Positions 33,801 through 45,333 of a stretch of DNA of 64,000 nucleotides are shown in pieces (position 1 is the first letter of the stretch; every line of letters begins with the position of its first letter). The translations under genes were made by a program, and so were the position numbers. Origin of the DNA: Gnetum montanum (lineage: Eukaryota > Streptophyta > Gnetopsida > Gnetales > Gnetaceae). Below the pieces are notes generated by a model, which saw only the letters and a list, made by a program, of their open reading frames with translations, did no database searches and had not been told where the DNA came from. Location: positions 62,001 through 126,000 of the forward strand of contig MNCI01000920.1 in the NCBI GenBank assembly GCA_015680685.1, written 5' to 3'.

Positions 33801-34090
33801 TAGACTTAGTGGAGAAGAAATGAATGTGAATGCTTACTCATATCGAGTGATACCAAGAGAAGCAAAAGCAACAACACTATCATAACCTAAACAAGAAAAA
33901 GATCAAGAAGGGGAACCTGGTCCTCAAGGCTATTCATGAGCATGTAGACAAATTTTCAGCCAACTAGGAATGACCCTTCTTGATCACCAAGGCCTATGGA
34001 AATGGAGTCTTTCGAGTAGCAAACATGGTTGGAAATGAAATGGCCAATCCAATCAATCGTTGACCTTATCCCATTATCAAAAGCACTCTT
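30850..34090 (+). pseudogene. pol: T2 pol (RT, RNase H, aRNH, integrase), decayed
   Basis: Collinear with T1 pol. Recognised parts: ITKVLQDNIKSFAWSYEDM linker, RT block FMDGFLGYNQI (31363-31626) with the active site changed to YVDN, aRNH start VVMHFDKAS (32351), integrase DIIGPIMPKS and IVIDNGP (33250-33450), and a C-terminal FRVANMVGNE near 34020. More than fifteen stops and several shifts occur. The archaeal RNase H confirms the Tat lineage. Confidence 0.8.
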
Positions 34091-34151
34091 TAGCATGGTT
34101 CAACACTACAAGATCAAGTGCAAAGAGGAAATTTTGGTGATGGGATCATTA

Positions 34152-34228
34152 TGGTGTTTTTTATTCTTTGTTGATGTCTCTTAGGTCAATCCTCAAAACA
34201 TCAACAAATAGGGGCCAATGCAACACCA
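34152..34228 (+). promoter_or_regulatory. T2 polypurine tract inside inverted repeat
   Basis: ACAAATAGGGGCCAA directly precedes the LTR start TGCAACACCA (34219-34228), which pairs with TGGTGTTTTT at 34152-34161. The inner stem CTTTGTTGATG pairs with CATCAACAAA, keeping the pairing although both arms differ from T1 and T4. Confidence 0.7.
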
Positions 34229-35642
34229 TTAAGAAAAAACATGTTGTAACCTGTAACCTTCATCATTCAACTTAAGATAAGATTTCATTATAAATGTAAG
34301 GTTAGTAGCCCATGAGCTACAATCTTGCATATTTTAACTTGTTGAGGTTGAAAATGGCCTCATAAGTTGTTACTACCTCACTTCCCAAGGGAAAAAAGTG
34401 ATATTATGTGTATATATGGGCTTCGAAAGGCTAAAAGTACCTTGGGGACTACCAATTTTAGCATTTTCATCGATTTTGATAGAGGTATAGTCTCAACTAC
34501 GCTGAAACCATCTACCCCCAATGTAGATGGTGTTGGGGTTTCAATGTTTTTTCCAGCAACACCTAGCATAGTCACCACAAAGCCCAATGTAGTTTCCATA
34601 ATAATGTTAGTGTTGTTGGATTTTCCATTTTCCCAACAATGGCTAGCATAGTCATAACATTTTTGGTCATGGCAACATGGCTAGTGTAGTCATCATGGAT
34701 CTCTAGCAAGTGCAATTTGGCTAGCATAGTCAATGCATTTTCTGTAGATTTCAATAGATCCTAGTGTAGTCCTCCAAGCCAAATGTAGTTTAGGTGAAGG
34801 CCAATGTAGTCACAAAATTCTATTTACTATTTTAGTATGTAGATGGGTTTTGATGGCCTTGGTGCATCAAAACTTACTAGAAATGATTAACTATGCTGGA
34901 AATCATAATTGTTACACTTGTAAATAGACATTAATCTGTAAGCAATCATGGAAGAAACTTGTAACATTAAATCAACAACCTAAATTCTATAAAAGTCCAA
35001 TTTCAATACCTAATTTAGATTCCCAAAAATTTTTCAATGGCTCCACACTTGATCATTTTGAAGAAATCTCAAATGACCATTTGTGCAATCCATAGCCTTG
35101 TTTTGCAACCTTGACCACTTTTGCATCCCATTTCGAATCTATACTAAGCACTAGAGATCATTAGCGTAGTATCATTGGAACAAAAGCATGTACCACTATT
35201 ATCACCATATGTAGTCAAAGTTGTAGACTTTAATGGAAACCAATAAGAAATTGTAAGAGATTCGAACTCGGAAGTACCTAGACGATGAAGATCGACCACA
35301 AAACACAACTTGTTAGCTTCAATAGGCTTCAAGCTCCATTAAAACCTGCTCCTTATTCTTTGGGCACATCATTTGTACTCTTTGAACTTTACACTTTCAT
35401 TTAATAAAGTTTTCAATTCATTTTAGTGTAGATTTTATTCAAAGGTTAATTCTATGTAAATCTGTTTCCATTTGACTCTACAATTTTATTTTCTTGTTTA
35501 CATTTTGTAAGTCCCTGGGTGATTGACAAGACCATCCAAGGCACCTTGGATTCTATTTTTTGAAGGCCCTTGGGATTCAAGGTTAGGCTGTCACAGCTTG
35601 GGATTTTCGATTTTCCATTGACCAAATTTTCCAAGTGTAACA
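34219..35642 (+). mobile_element. T2 3' LTR
   Basis: A 1424-bp LTR from TGCAACACC after the purine tract to AAGTGTAACA. The end is set by similarity with T0 and T4 LTR ends (GTCCCTG-GATTGACAAGACC about 135 bp before the end). TATAAAAG lies at 34988-34995. Between 34490 and 34810 the U3 has repeated CTAGCATAGTC and CTAGTGTAGTC motifs. Confidence 0.75.
34988..34995 (+). promoter_or_regulatory. T2 LTR TATA box
   Basis: CTATAAAAG, downstream of the U3 motif cluster as in the other Tat LTRs. Confidence 0.5.
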
Positions 35643-36035
35643 TAGTCATACTTATTCTACCCCATATTAATAAACAATAGAATAATAAATGACTTAGGAA
35701 TGGTAAATGACAATGTAAAAGTAAAAGACATGGAAATATAAATCTATTCTATATGAGATGCTACAATGATGAAGAATAATCTCAATGTTTATTGCCATTC
35801 CTGAATTGTATCCAAGAACAATCTACTCAAATAAAGATGTCATATAACTATAATTTACTATACTACATGCATTCAAAAATAACTGTAAGTTCATGAAAAT
35901 AAACTATAAGAATTTTTCAAATGGTTGACAAAATATATGATTTGATATGATGGTGGACTCATATTTATAGGCATGATCATAGCCCACTACATCATATCTA
36001 CGATATCATATATTGAGCTATAATATATGATATTG
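35643..36035 (-). mobile_element. LTR fragment of the A1 family
   Basis: The stretch ATCTCAATGTTTATTGCCATTC with AATCTACTCAAATAAAGATG and a following run of GATATCATATAT resembles the inner and U3 parts of the A1 5' LTR (42640-42922). It abuts the end of the T2 LTR. Both limits are approximate. Confidence 0.45.
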
Positions 36036-37690
36036 TAATTAATGATATTAAACATTTTATTAATAACTATTTTAGCTTCTAAATTCTTCAACCTATACTT
36101 TCATTCTTAAAGCTTATTCACTTCATAAATCATCTCCTTTCCTACTTTTCTTTGGTCTACATACTTCTCTTTGCAAAAAATTCTTTCTTTTGCCTTTTAG
36201 TTTGTAGTATTTGCTTAATCTCATCATGCATTTACTTCTCATGCTCATATAAGAAATGGATATAAGTGTAATTTATACTTTGTTTCTAGGTCTTTCTACT
36301 ATGAGACATGCTAGGCATTCATATTAGAGACTAGCATATTCTAATTGCTATTTTAATCAAGATTTGAAGTACCATTAGTAAATTTTGCTTAAGTTTGCAT
36401 CATCTTAAAACTAAAAGTGGAAGATAGATTCAACTTCCTTAAGAAAAGTTCACATGTAGGTTATGCAAGTTAGAAGCCCTTGAGGATGAGTTACATATGT
36501 TTCTTTTCTTTGTTGTGACTACCTATTTGAGATAATAATATAATGTTGCACCAAAAAAATTATATAATTTAATTTTGTTATACTCATTGATGCTTGATCA
36601 ATTTGTAGAGTTTGTTTTTATTTTCAAGAAAATGTAATATCAATCTCATAGATCCCATGGGTTTTTTGATGTAATAAAACTTTAGCTTCAATTTTAGTTT
36701 TAGTTTCACATACGCTATAATGATTACTACATAAACTATAATGTTTATTATAGAATTTTCATAGATTACTATAAAAATAGTCATGAGTATCATGAACCAC
36801 CACACAACTCATAACATTTCTAGTATTTGGAAAATGATATTTCTAATGTAAGAAACATGGTTTGAGGATGGTTTTTTGTCTAGTGGATCTAACATATACA
36901 TTTCTTTTAGTATAAAGGTTATTGATATTTTCTAATGAGCTCTTAGAGTTGTCCTCTCCCACCTAGATAACTAGTTTATTTGAATTTTACATCTATAAAT
37001 ATAATCTGTATAATACTTTTATTTATATTCATACATTCAATTTTTATTTTTTAGAGTTTAAAAGGTTACATGAGCATATTCTAATATGTTTTATGTATCC
37101 TATGAGATAGTGATTCTTTAAATGTTATTTGGATACTAGCACCTATAGTTAGTTTCACTAGTTGATTGGAAAACCTTGGTTTACTTTGATTTCTACTTCC
37201 ATGCTAAAATGAATGAGGCACTTTTGATTAACTGCTATGTTAAGGAAGCGAAAGAAAGCATGAGAAAATATTATTGTTTGTGTAATGATTAGAAGTTTAA
37301 GAAAGTGTGAGTAAGTTCTAGTTTCTAATCTTGATTTAATTTTATTTCTATTTGTCATTAGGGTAGATAAAATGTGATATTAAAAACATTATGTTAGAAG
37401 CCTCAAGTACACATGATAACCTTGATAGTTCACACACATAGGATGGGGTGCTCATTATGCAAAATTACTTTTCAAATATTGTATTTATTAGGTTGCATGG
37501 AAAAGGGAAATTATGATTTTTAATGCATGGATTTTATATGATGCTTGATTGAATGAATGTATTAACTACTTGTATAGGTCATTATTCTTCTTTCTAGTGG
37601 CTCACATAGGCTCATATCTCTAATCCATAAGTTATAGTAAGAAATTAGAAATTTCCTTCTACTTAGTTACGTTGGGTTGACTCCTTTTAT
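36036..37690. other. AT-rich stretch without recognised features
   Basis: About 1.65 kb of low-GC sequence. No frame longer than about 75 codons, no tandem repeat and no recognisable transposon end were seen. It may be a further decayed part of the LINE-like sequence that becomes readable at 37697. Confidence 0.5.
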
Positions 37691-37696
37691 TTACAA

Positions 37697-38101
37697 GTGA
37701 TTTTAGAGATTTTTGTACCATTAGAAACATTAGTACTAGGAATTAGGATTCCTATGATAGCTATTTATTATTTTTATTATTATATGTTCCATGTGCTTTT
37801 CCCATTTGAGTATGAAGGTGGCTATGTATGTGTCATTCTTAAAAGTGAATATAAGGTATTTATCAGCTTTAGTATCATTGTAGTCTCTTGTCTTTGTATG
37901 CATGATAGATGGATTAGTTGGAATGAAGCTTCTAGCCTCTATAGTTTAAATAGAAAGAGGAAAAAGAATTTTGAAAATTTAATTTCTAATCTTGAAAATT
38001 TATTTAAATTTGATAACAATTTGTATTAGGCTTTTCTAAATATTTTTTATAGGGATGATAGATATGTTTTTCCTTTCAATTTGAAAGTTTCTTATGAGAT
38101 T
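37697..38101 (+). pseudogene. LINE-like ORF2 remnant, left part
   Basis: A 110-codon frame plus a continuation, with RKKNFENLISNLENLF, then DDRYVFPFNLKVSYEI, a spacing like the region ahead of the zf-RVT domain in plant L1-type ORF2 proteins. It is split from its continuation at 42934 by A1, as the ATTAC duplication shows. The family assignment rests on pattern only. Confidence 0.4.
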
Positions 38102-38106
38102 ATTAC
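38102..38106. repeat. A1 target-site duplication, left copy
   Basis: ATTAC directly before the LTR start TGATGAG; repeated at 42929-42933. Confidence 0.8.
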
Positions 38107-38648
38107 TGATGAGTGGTGAGATACCCCTACACTCAACCATACAAATACAAGCGTAGCATGCACGATCCGGTCGAACTCCATAAACTAAGTGCCTAAATGC
38201 CTCTTGGAACACTTAGGGTTAATCATTCGTTGTCTTCCTAGACTTACTTGTAGTTGTCACGGTGTATGATTAAGTAAGTATGAGGTATATGATTTTTATA
38301 GCTTTTTATGTTTTATGTCTCCTATGCTAATGAGTTAAAGGGTAGAGAGACTAATTCCTAACTCTAACTAATGAACTAAGTCTAAATTACCTAGCGTCAG
38401 CATTCGTTCCCACTTATCGTACACACCTTGAACCGATGCAACTGTGGCTACCAAAAACATGTAAAACAAAAATGTGTAAAACGAAAACGTGGAAAAAAAA
38501 CATGGAAAACAAAAATGTGTAAAATAAAAACGTGGAAAACAAAAACATGTAAAACAAAAACGTGTAAAACAAAAATTATAAAACAAAAATGTGGAAAACA
38601 AAAACTTAAAAAGAACTAAGGGCCTCCAATGGTTAGCATAGGTGTCCA
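38107..38648 (-). mobile_element. A1 3' LTR with divergent U3
   Basis: 38107-38452 matches 42113-42462 closely. Beyond that the 5' LTR continues with GATATCGC palindromes, whereas this copy has a 15-bp minisatellite (38453-38620) and ends TGTCCA beside the tract TCTCCCCC. On the - strand it begins TGGACACC, against TGATGGGACG in the 5' LTR. Confidence 0.65.
38453..38620. repeat. 15-bp minisatellite in A1 3' LTR
   Basis: About ten degenerate units of GTGTAAAACAAAAAC or GTGGAAAACAAAAAC, purine-rich on the + strand. It is absent from the 5' LTR. Confidence 0.85.
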
Positions 38649-38656
38649 TCTCCCCC
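38649..38656 (-). other. A1 polypurine tract
   Basis: GGGGGAGA on the - strand directly before the TG of the 3' LTR. Confidence 0.6.
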
Positions 38657-38707
38657 ATGAATGAATTGGAAGGGAGAGATTTGAAATAATGAGCGTTTAT
38701 TTGAATT

Positions 38708-41700
38708 TCATAAAAGTGCCCAACTTCTCCCCACTGATGTTCTTAGATTAAGGAGTGGAAGTTGGCGACGCTCATACTCCAATGTGTCTATTCCTTCGTT
38801 GTTAACATGAGTTCCCTCAGTTCGTTCCATGCATATTGGTTTGCTCTTTCTAGTAGCTATCAACCACAGGGTGTCTACTACTGGTGTGGTTGCTACATAC
38901 AATAATCTTTGGATTTGTATCTCTTGGACACACCGATTACATGGAAGAGATGCTAAACATTCTTCCATGGCATCACCCTCTGACTCACTGTATGTGATGC
39001 ATAGAAATTTTTTCTTCTCGATCTTTCCATAAATGTTTATCTTAGATATCTGCAAGGAAAGATTGCAGATCCCTAGGTATGCATCTACTGTACTTAGCCA
39101 TGACCTTCCCATTATAATTGGGAAGTCCCCTTCATTGTTGTTAACTTCTATCACTAGGAAGTCAGTTGGGTAGGACCAACCACACATAGTGGTAATAATG
39201 TCCTCCACCAATCCCAAGGGAATGGTGATGGACTAGTTTGCTAGCTCTAGTTGGATGTTGCTCTTCTTAAGTTGGGGTAGGTTCTAGGCTTGATACATCT
39301 CTCATGATATTCAATTGACTCCGAAACCTGAGTCAAGAAGAGCCTTATGTGGTTCGTTCTCGACGATTTGTATAGAGATTAAGGGGTTTCCAGGATCAGT
39401 TAGTTTCCTGGGAAGGTGGCCTACCTTGATCCAATTGGTTACGGTATGTGTTAACATAACCGTATGCATACAACTCTGTTGTTGGACTAAATGGTGCTCC
39501 AAAGTGTTAGATGGTGGAGGAGTGTACATGGGCTCAACCGCTTCTTGTTGCGAGAGCTTGTCTAGGCTCTTGGTTCTGAAGAAAGGTCTTCTCTTTTTAC
39601 AGTTTTCAGAACCAGCAACGGGTTGGATATTTACAGCTCTCGCTGCGTTACATTGCTGCGGTTGAGTAGGGAGTTCCCCTTGCATTGTTGGAGTAGGTTG
39701 TATGGGAACTATAGGTGGAAGAGGTGCGGATGGAGTTGGAGGATGGTGTATATGTGGGATGTCTCCCAAAGGAGAAGGAGTCCTCCTAAAGTACTCCCGA
39801 ACTTGGTAGTGACATTGGGGAGTTGTGTGATCCATAGATTCACTTGGAGAAACTGACTGCTGCACATAATAACCATATGGATTGGGCTGCTGGTAAGGGT
39901 ACTATTGTGTTGGTGGTGGCATCCCCCTTGACTGTGGGTATTACCATTGTTGATGCTATTCGATGGGTTTTGGTGGAGTTCCACTTGGATAGTATGTTAG
40001 TGGTTGGTGGAACTACCTTGGGTTACCTCGAGGATAAGGTAACCTTTGGGGTGTTTGTTATTGGTTAAGTCTCGGGTTAAGTGCATACATCCCAGACTCC
40101 TGTAGATGTGAGATGATTGGACAACATCCCTTGGGATGATCATAATGGTAGATCTCACATCCACCATCATTGTCTGTGTTTGAATCCACAACTTCATCAG
40201 AGATAGTAATTTTTCCCTTCCCCTTGTTATGTGAAGGGCCTGAATTTCTCCGCTTTCTCTTACCTTTATCACTACTTTATTCCTCCTTAGACTCCTCTAC
40301 AATTTTCAAGACAACTTCAAATCTAGAGTCTAAGGAATCCCACAATTAATCCATCTTAACTGATACTTTTGTTATTAGTTTTTGAATCGGCAAGGTTTTT
40401 TTGTTCATCAACTCTTCGAGTGGTGACTCATCCTCTTCATCACAAAATTTCACTTCCTTCTTCCAAAGGAAGGGATCACGGTTGTATTCTTCCGCTCTCT
40501 CTCTTTTTCATAGTTCACCTTTTTCTTTTGCTACTTGTTCCAACAAGTGATGTACTTCATGGGCTCTAAGTTTTGATAGTCTCCCTTGGGCATAAGTCCC
40601 AAGGGTTCTTCTAGTTTCATGCCTTAGCCCATCCACGATGTGGCAAAGTTGATCCCGCTGTGTGTATCCATGGCCTGGGAAACGATATAACAATGCGTAG
40701 TAATGGTCCATGGCAGCATCCAAGGGTTCATGAGTACCTTGCTTCCAGTCTTGGATTTGATTACGCAAATTAGACACTCTGGAGTATGTTTGATACTTAT
40801 CGTTGAAGAGTTCTAACATCGTACTCCACCTCCTGATGGTTTCTGGTTCTAAGGACCAGTACCAACTCTCTGCTTCCTTAATGAGTGTCCTGGAAAACAA
40901 CTTAAGTTCTTTCCACTCATTTTCTATAATCTGCAAGGCACATGCATCGTGGAATGCCTGTAAATGATGCTGCGGATCAATGTTGTATCCCCCCTCAAAG
41001 CGTGGGATATTGTTCATGTCTAAATGCTTGATCCAGCTATCTTTTAAATGCCTTGTTGGAATTCTTACAACCTCCGTTATATTGAGCATACTTCGGGTGG
41101 CAAGTAGGGGCTCATCATGATCATCTCTTTCATGACGCCTATGATGTCTTCTTTGTTCCCTACTTTCCCTTCATTCATGCCCTTGTCCTCTCTCTCGACT
41201 TTCCCGTCGAGGTCTCTCATTTTGCCTACCTCTATCCTCACCATTATGCTCATGATGGATGCGCCCAGATGTGGAAGGAGAGGGTGAGTGATGAGATGAA
41301 GGAGAAGAAGAAGGAGAACCATTGCCATGACGATGCTTCCTACCTTCTCTTCGGCTACTATAGCCCCGATCGTGATGACGATCTAAGTGCTCATTCTTAT
41401 CATGAGTTGTTGTTCCCTCTGTGAATAGTTGGTGTTCACGGAGATCAAAACCAGGGTTGTGTATCATTGAGCATAGGTTCTGATAGCCAACCTCCTCACC
41501 ATCATTAGGAGGGGGAACATCTTTTGATAGCGAACCCGTTATAAGTGGTTCACCATCTCCTATTTCGCTAAGGAAATGCGGGACCTCCTTGTCCTTCAAC
41601 AATGTATGTTGGCTTTTCTGCCTTGAGTCCCTCATACATTGTAAAGCTATGGGATGGTAATCCCTCATGTCAAAATTTTCCGCAACATATTTAGCATATA

Positions 41701-41971
41701 ATTCTGTCATGCCAATCTGTGCCAAAGCACAGAGAAGCATGTTTGGGACTACATGATCTGGAGGTAATACTATGTTACGTTGCAAATCCCTCTAGTGCAT
41801 TTGTTCATCTTGATGGAAGATAAAAGTAAAATTAGGAATATACTCATCGAGATGAGTATATTCTACCCTATATTTTTGAGGAACTGGAGGATTTAGGTTA
41901 TGTATTTTTGATTGCCGACTGTTCTTTGTATGATCCCTAGCTGGTGAGTTGCTTTTGTTAGAAGAAGACAT
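38708..41971 (-). pseudogene. gag: A1 gag-protease
   Basis: One gag-PR frame from ATG at 41971, broken by stops (for example near 41793 and at 41173-41171). Parts: an N-terminal domain; a His/Arg/Ser-rich linker (RHHDRGYSSRREGRKHR); the gag core 41089-40508 with IPRFEGGYNIDPQHHL, LIKEAESWYWSLEPE and LRNQIQDWKQGTHEPL; a Cys/His block (CEIYHYDHPKGCC); a Pro-rich stretch; then protease with ALLDSGFGVN (39320) and FPIIMGRSWLSTVDA (about 39125). The DSG motif is the aspartic protease active site. The gag type and tRNA-Asp primer site point to the Athila lineage. Nothing follows the protease except the 3' LTR. Confidence 0.75.
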
Positions 41972-42092
41972 TGTTATTTATAGGTGTGCTAATTCCCATT
42001 ATATAAATTTTTCTTTAATTAACCCGAAGGTTCGTTTAGACTCCCAACGATGTGAGTGATATCCTATGTTCTATTCAGCGCACAAACACTTA

Positions 42093-42111
42093 GTCCCCGA
42101 CAACGGCACCA
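42093..42111 (-). other. A1 primer-binding site (tRNA-Asp type)
   Basis: TGGTGCCGTTGTCGGGGAC on the - strand, one base after the 5' LTR. It is close to the TGGCGCCGTTGCCGGGGA site known for Athila-like and some Tat elements. Confidence 0.8.
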
Positions 42112-42112
42112 A

Positions 42113-42928
42113 TGATGAGTGGCGAGATACCCCTACACTCAACCATACGAATACGAGCGTAGCACGCTCGATCTGGTCGAACTCCACAGACTAAGTGCCT
42201 ACACGCCTCCTAGAACACTTAGGGTTAATCATTTGTTGTCTTCCCAAACTGACTTGTAGTTGTCATAATGTATGGTTAAGTAAGTTTGAGGTATATGATT
42301 TTTATAGCTTTTTATGTTTTATGTCTCCTATGCTAATGAGTTGAAGGGTAGAGAGACTAATTCCTAACTCTAACTAATGAACTAAGTCTAAATTACCTAG
42401 TGTCAGCATCTGTTCCCACTTACCATACACATCCTAAACCAATGCAATTGTGGCTACTAAACGCTAGTCGTTGCTGGGATCACCACGCGTAACGCACGTG
42501 ATCGAAGTGGTCGTACTGAGGCACTTAACTAGGAGAGAAGGGTTGAGAGAGAAAGAAATAAATAAAAAGTAATAAATAAAAATAATAAAATCCTATTCCA
42601 TGCACTGAAAGGTTTATCCAAGAAGCTCATCTTTATTGCCATACACAAACTTGTATTCAGGTACAATGTCTACTCGAATAAAGATCCGTTCACTTTAGGA
42701 CTCCTACTGTGGGCACATGGAAAATATTCTATCTCTGGAATGATCAATCTACCAGAGTTTCCCTACAATCTAGCCTAGGATGAGGAAACAAGGGAGAGCC
42801 ACCTCTTATTTATAGATATGATGGTGCACCGCGATATTGCGTACGCGATATCACGAGGGATGCGATATTGCGACGGCCACGATATCGCATACGCGATATC
42901 GCGGCTCATGCGATATCACGTCCCATCA
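42113..42928 (-). mobile_element. A1 5' LTR
   Basis: An 816-bp LTR, TGATGAG to CCATCA on the + strand, between the primer site and the duplication ATTAC. A TATA box is at 42807-42814 on the - strand, with the GCGATATCGC cluster directly upstream of it. Confidence 0.85.
42833..42922. repeat. GCGATATCGC palindrome cluster in A1 U3
   Basis: Six or seven copies or near-copies of GCGATATCGC in 90 bp, some fused as GCGTACGCGATATC. All are upstream of the A1 TATA box. The motif resembles the GCGTATACGC of T1 in size, symmetry and CpG content but not in core. Confidence 0.8.
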
Positions 42929-42933
42929 ATTAC
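42929..42933. repeat. A1 target-site duplication, right copy
   Basis: ATTAC, identical to 38102-38106. Confidence 0.8.
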
Positions 42934-43350
42934 AAAGAATGATTTTATTCATAAAAAGAATAATAAGGCCTAGAAAATGTAATTATCATTGCATTTTTAG
43001 ATAAGGAAACTATAAAAATATTTGGAGAGCTCTTACATTTTCTAAACTTTTTATTTGTTTATGGTGTCTTATTCATCAAGGTCTTCCTATTAGCACTTGT
43101 CTTAAACAGATGAAAAACATTTCTTCTCAATATCCTCTTTGTAGAAGTGAAAACTCACTTTCCTAGCATGCTTGGAAGTGAATATCCAAAATTTGTAATA
43201 ACTTTCAACCAAGCATCAATAAAGTTATTCTTGGTGATCAACCTACTTTTTCTAATTCATTTTTTTGCATCTGGAATTATCTTTGACCTATTTTTTCTAG
43301 TCTATTTGGAAGCTTTGATGTGGAGTTATTTTCTAGCAACAAGAGCATAA
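42934..43350 (+). pseudogene. LINE-like ORF2 remnant, right part (zf-RVT-like)
   Basis: Reading shifts between frames, one finds FWRALTFSKLFICLWCLIHQGLP, then a YPLCRSENSL block (pattern CPLCG.EEESL), spaced as in the zf-RVT domain near the end of plant L1-type ORF2. It continues the frame broken at 38101 by A1. Many stops are present. Confidence 0.45.
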
Positions 43351-43755
43351 CTATAATATTTCTTTATGTCTCAAATACTAAATTCTCAAAGATGTCACTT
43401 TTTAGCTACAACTTCAAGCAAAAAAGCTCCTAGTGAAAGTTTAACAATTAATTTGTTTTTTATAGTATTAATTTCTTTTTATTTTGGAGGCTCACAAATG
43501 GGAAGCTTTCAACTTTTGTTGTTGTTTGTTCTTGATGTCTAATTGATGTATTCCTTTTTCTTTAGAGAGAGATTTTTCCTTCTCTTTACAAAAAATCCTT
43601 TAGTAATAAGTGAAAACCCATGAGGATACTTTTGAATAAGGGTAAAGCCTAATCATTTTCCTACCCCAGAGGGAAGGTGTTTTAGGATTAGTTGTAATAA
43701 TGAAAACCTAAAAATATATCCCCAAAATCATTGGGCTTTGTTTGTAAATCTCTCA
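43351..43755. other. AT-rich sequence, possible LINE 3' end
   Basis: Low-GC sequence with a weak Lys/Ser-rich reading frame; no tail or terminal repeat is clear. It runs on into 44645 across the solo LTR. Confidence 0.4.
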
Positions 43756-44644
43756 TTAATTGATGAGTGACAAGGTACCCCTATGCCCAACCATATAAAT
43801 CACAAGTGTTCACACATGATCTAGTCAAATTCCATGGATGGGACTAGTTGTGCATCATTGTGCTTTGATCGTAGTTCACTTTATTCCCACTTGGACTAGT
43901 GGTAGCTTTGTCACATATGGCTTAGTCCAAAGTGAGGTATATGATGTTGTCTAATCCTATGCTTCTCCTAATGATAATAAAGCGATAAATTAATTAAGCT
44001 AATCAACAAAAGAAATTAAAACCTAAGTTGACATATGTGTAATGAGTATTCATTCCTAATCATCCATACATGCCCTGGACTTCATGTAACTACCACTAGG
44101 ATTGCCAATCATACATCACTAGGTGTGCTAAACAACACATTACTAGCTTACCAAGTACTTACACTTAGGCACTCGTGATTAACTCATACTCATTTCGCTT
44201 AATGATAGAAATAGTAAATAGAAATAAATGGAAATATTAACTAAAGAAAATAGTAAATAATTAAACAATTAAATAATTAAAGCTAAAATAAATCTAAGTG
44301 AATGCGGCAATGATGGAAGTAATCTTGATCTTTATTTCCAATCATGTAATGAGTCTAAGTACATCACACTCAAAAAAAGGTGTCATATGATTACAAACAT
44401 CACACTGCTATTGATGCATAAATTCTGGATGCACCAACACCGGGAAAGAAAACTCATTTTAGGAGACTATTGCCTAGGGTGCCTCTCATATGGGTATGGA
44501 AACCCGGGAATAGTCTTAGCTAGAGAGCACTACATGACCTTTTGCAAATAATAAAATAAAAAGAAATTTGACATTTAAATTAAATAATTATCTTGAATAC
44601 AATAAGTAAATAAAATAAATAAATTTTCCTTGGTCCCCATTAAT
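43756..44644. mobile_element. Solo LTR related to A1, with target duplication
   Basis: LTR 43761-44639 (879 bp), TGATGAGTGACAAGG to GTCCCCA, resembles the A1 LTR for the first several hundred bases (TACCCCTATGCCCAACCAT against TACCCCTACACTCAACCAT). TTAAT lies on both sides (43756-43760 and 44640-44644). No internal region is present, so it is a product of LTR-LTR recombination. Confidence 0.75.
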
Positions 44645-45325
44645 GTTGTTGATCCGTGACTGTCGATGGTGTTCACTATTGGGCAGGAAGTCTGCAATCC
44701 CTGCAAAAGAGGAAGAGAGAGAGACTATCGAGGGAAGGTACTGCCTCTTTGGCACTGCTACTATAGCAATCAAAAATTTCAATGGCTAGAACACCGAGAG
44801 GTCATTAGGCGTATAGCCTAACCCCAGGTCCGTGCGAGGGCCGTGTTGGAATAAATGGAAGTGGGGTGCCCTAAACGGTCTGGTCGATTAGATAAGGACT
44901 TAATCGGTGTATAATAACCTTCTATAAATGTTTGTTTTAAAGATGTTATGTGCAATTTAAGTGATGAGAAACAAGTGTAAACTAATGGAGAATAATGCAA
45001 AATACAATAATAGAAAAACAAAATGAAATAGGGTTGAGTGAGAAGGTGCACCATCCCAAGATTGGGGGATCTAATCTTTGTTTGGCTGAAGGTGTACAAC
45101 TAATGTGTAGTGTGGATAGGCATAGCTTACAACAAAGTGGTATGATCACAACTCCTTGAACTGTTGACAAAAACTTGCTAATAGGAACCTTCTGCTTGCC
45201 AGTCTCTTTGCCAAAGCTAATTGCCAGAGATCCAAAATGCCAAAATGCCAAATGCCAATCTTCAAAACCAACTACCAGAATAGGTGATTCTCAAAAGCCA
45301 ACCCTTTGAACATTATTTGATGGGG

Positions 45326-45333
45326 TATTTATA
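45326..45333 (-). promoter_or_regulatory. T3 LTR TATA box
   Basis: TATAAATACCCC on the - strand, shared in context with T0 and T4. Confidence 0.6.

Larger units (their letters stand above)
21395..35642 (+). mobile_element. T2: 5'-truncated, decayed Tat element
   Basis: Order on the + strand: minisatellite (21505-21700), antisense gene (27518-22033 on the - strand), a 190-bp tandem array, pol (about 30850-34090), polypurine tract and 3' LTR (34219-35642). The 5' LTR, gag and protease are missing to the left, where an unrelated fragment ends. Coding regions carry stops every 50-100 codons and CpG is depleted, so T2 is old. The left limit is set by the minisatellite and is approximate. Confidence 0.75.
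38107..42928 (-). mobile_element. A1: Athila-like, gag-protease-only LTR retrotransposon
   Basis: Complete at both ends (ATTAC duplication) but only 4.8 kb: 5' LTR (42113-42928), tRNA-Asp-type primer site, gag-PR (41971-38708), a short polypurine tract and 3' LTR (38107-38648). No RT, RNase H or integrase sequence is present, so it must have depended on enzymes supplied by a relative. The two LTRs agree for about 345 bp (R/U5 side) but have unrelated U3 parts. A solo LTR of a related family lies at 43761-44639. Confidence 0.8.

Noticed and set aside
37697-38029. A free-standing membrane protein gene (hydrophobic 110-codon frame)
   Set aside because: It is AT-rich, continues across the A1 insertion into a zf-RVT-like stretch, and fits a LINE remnant better.
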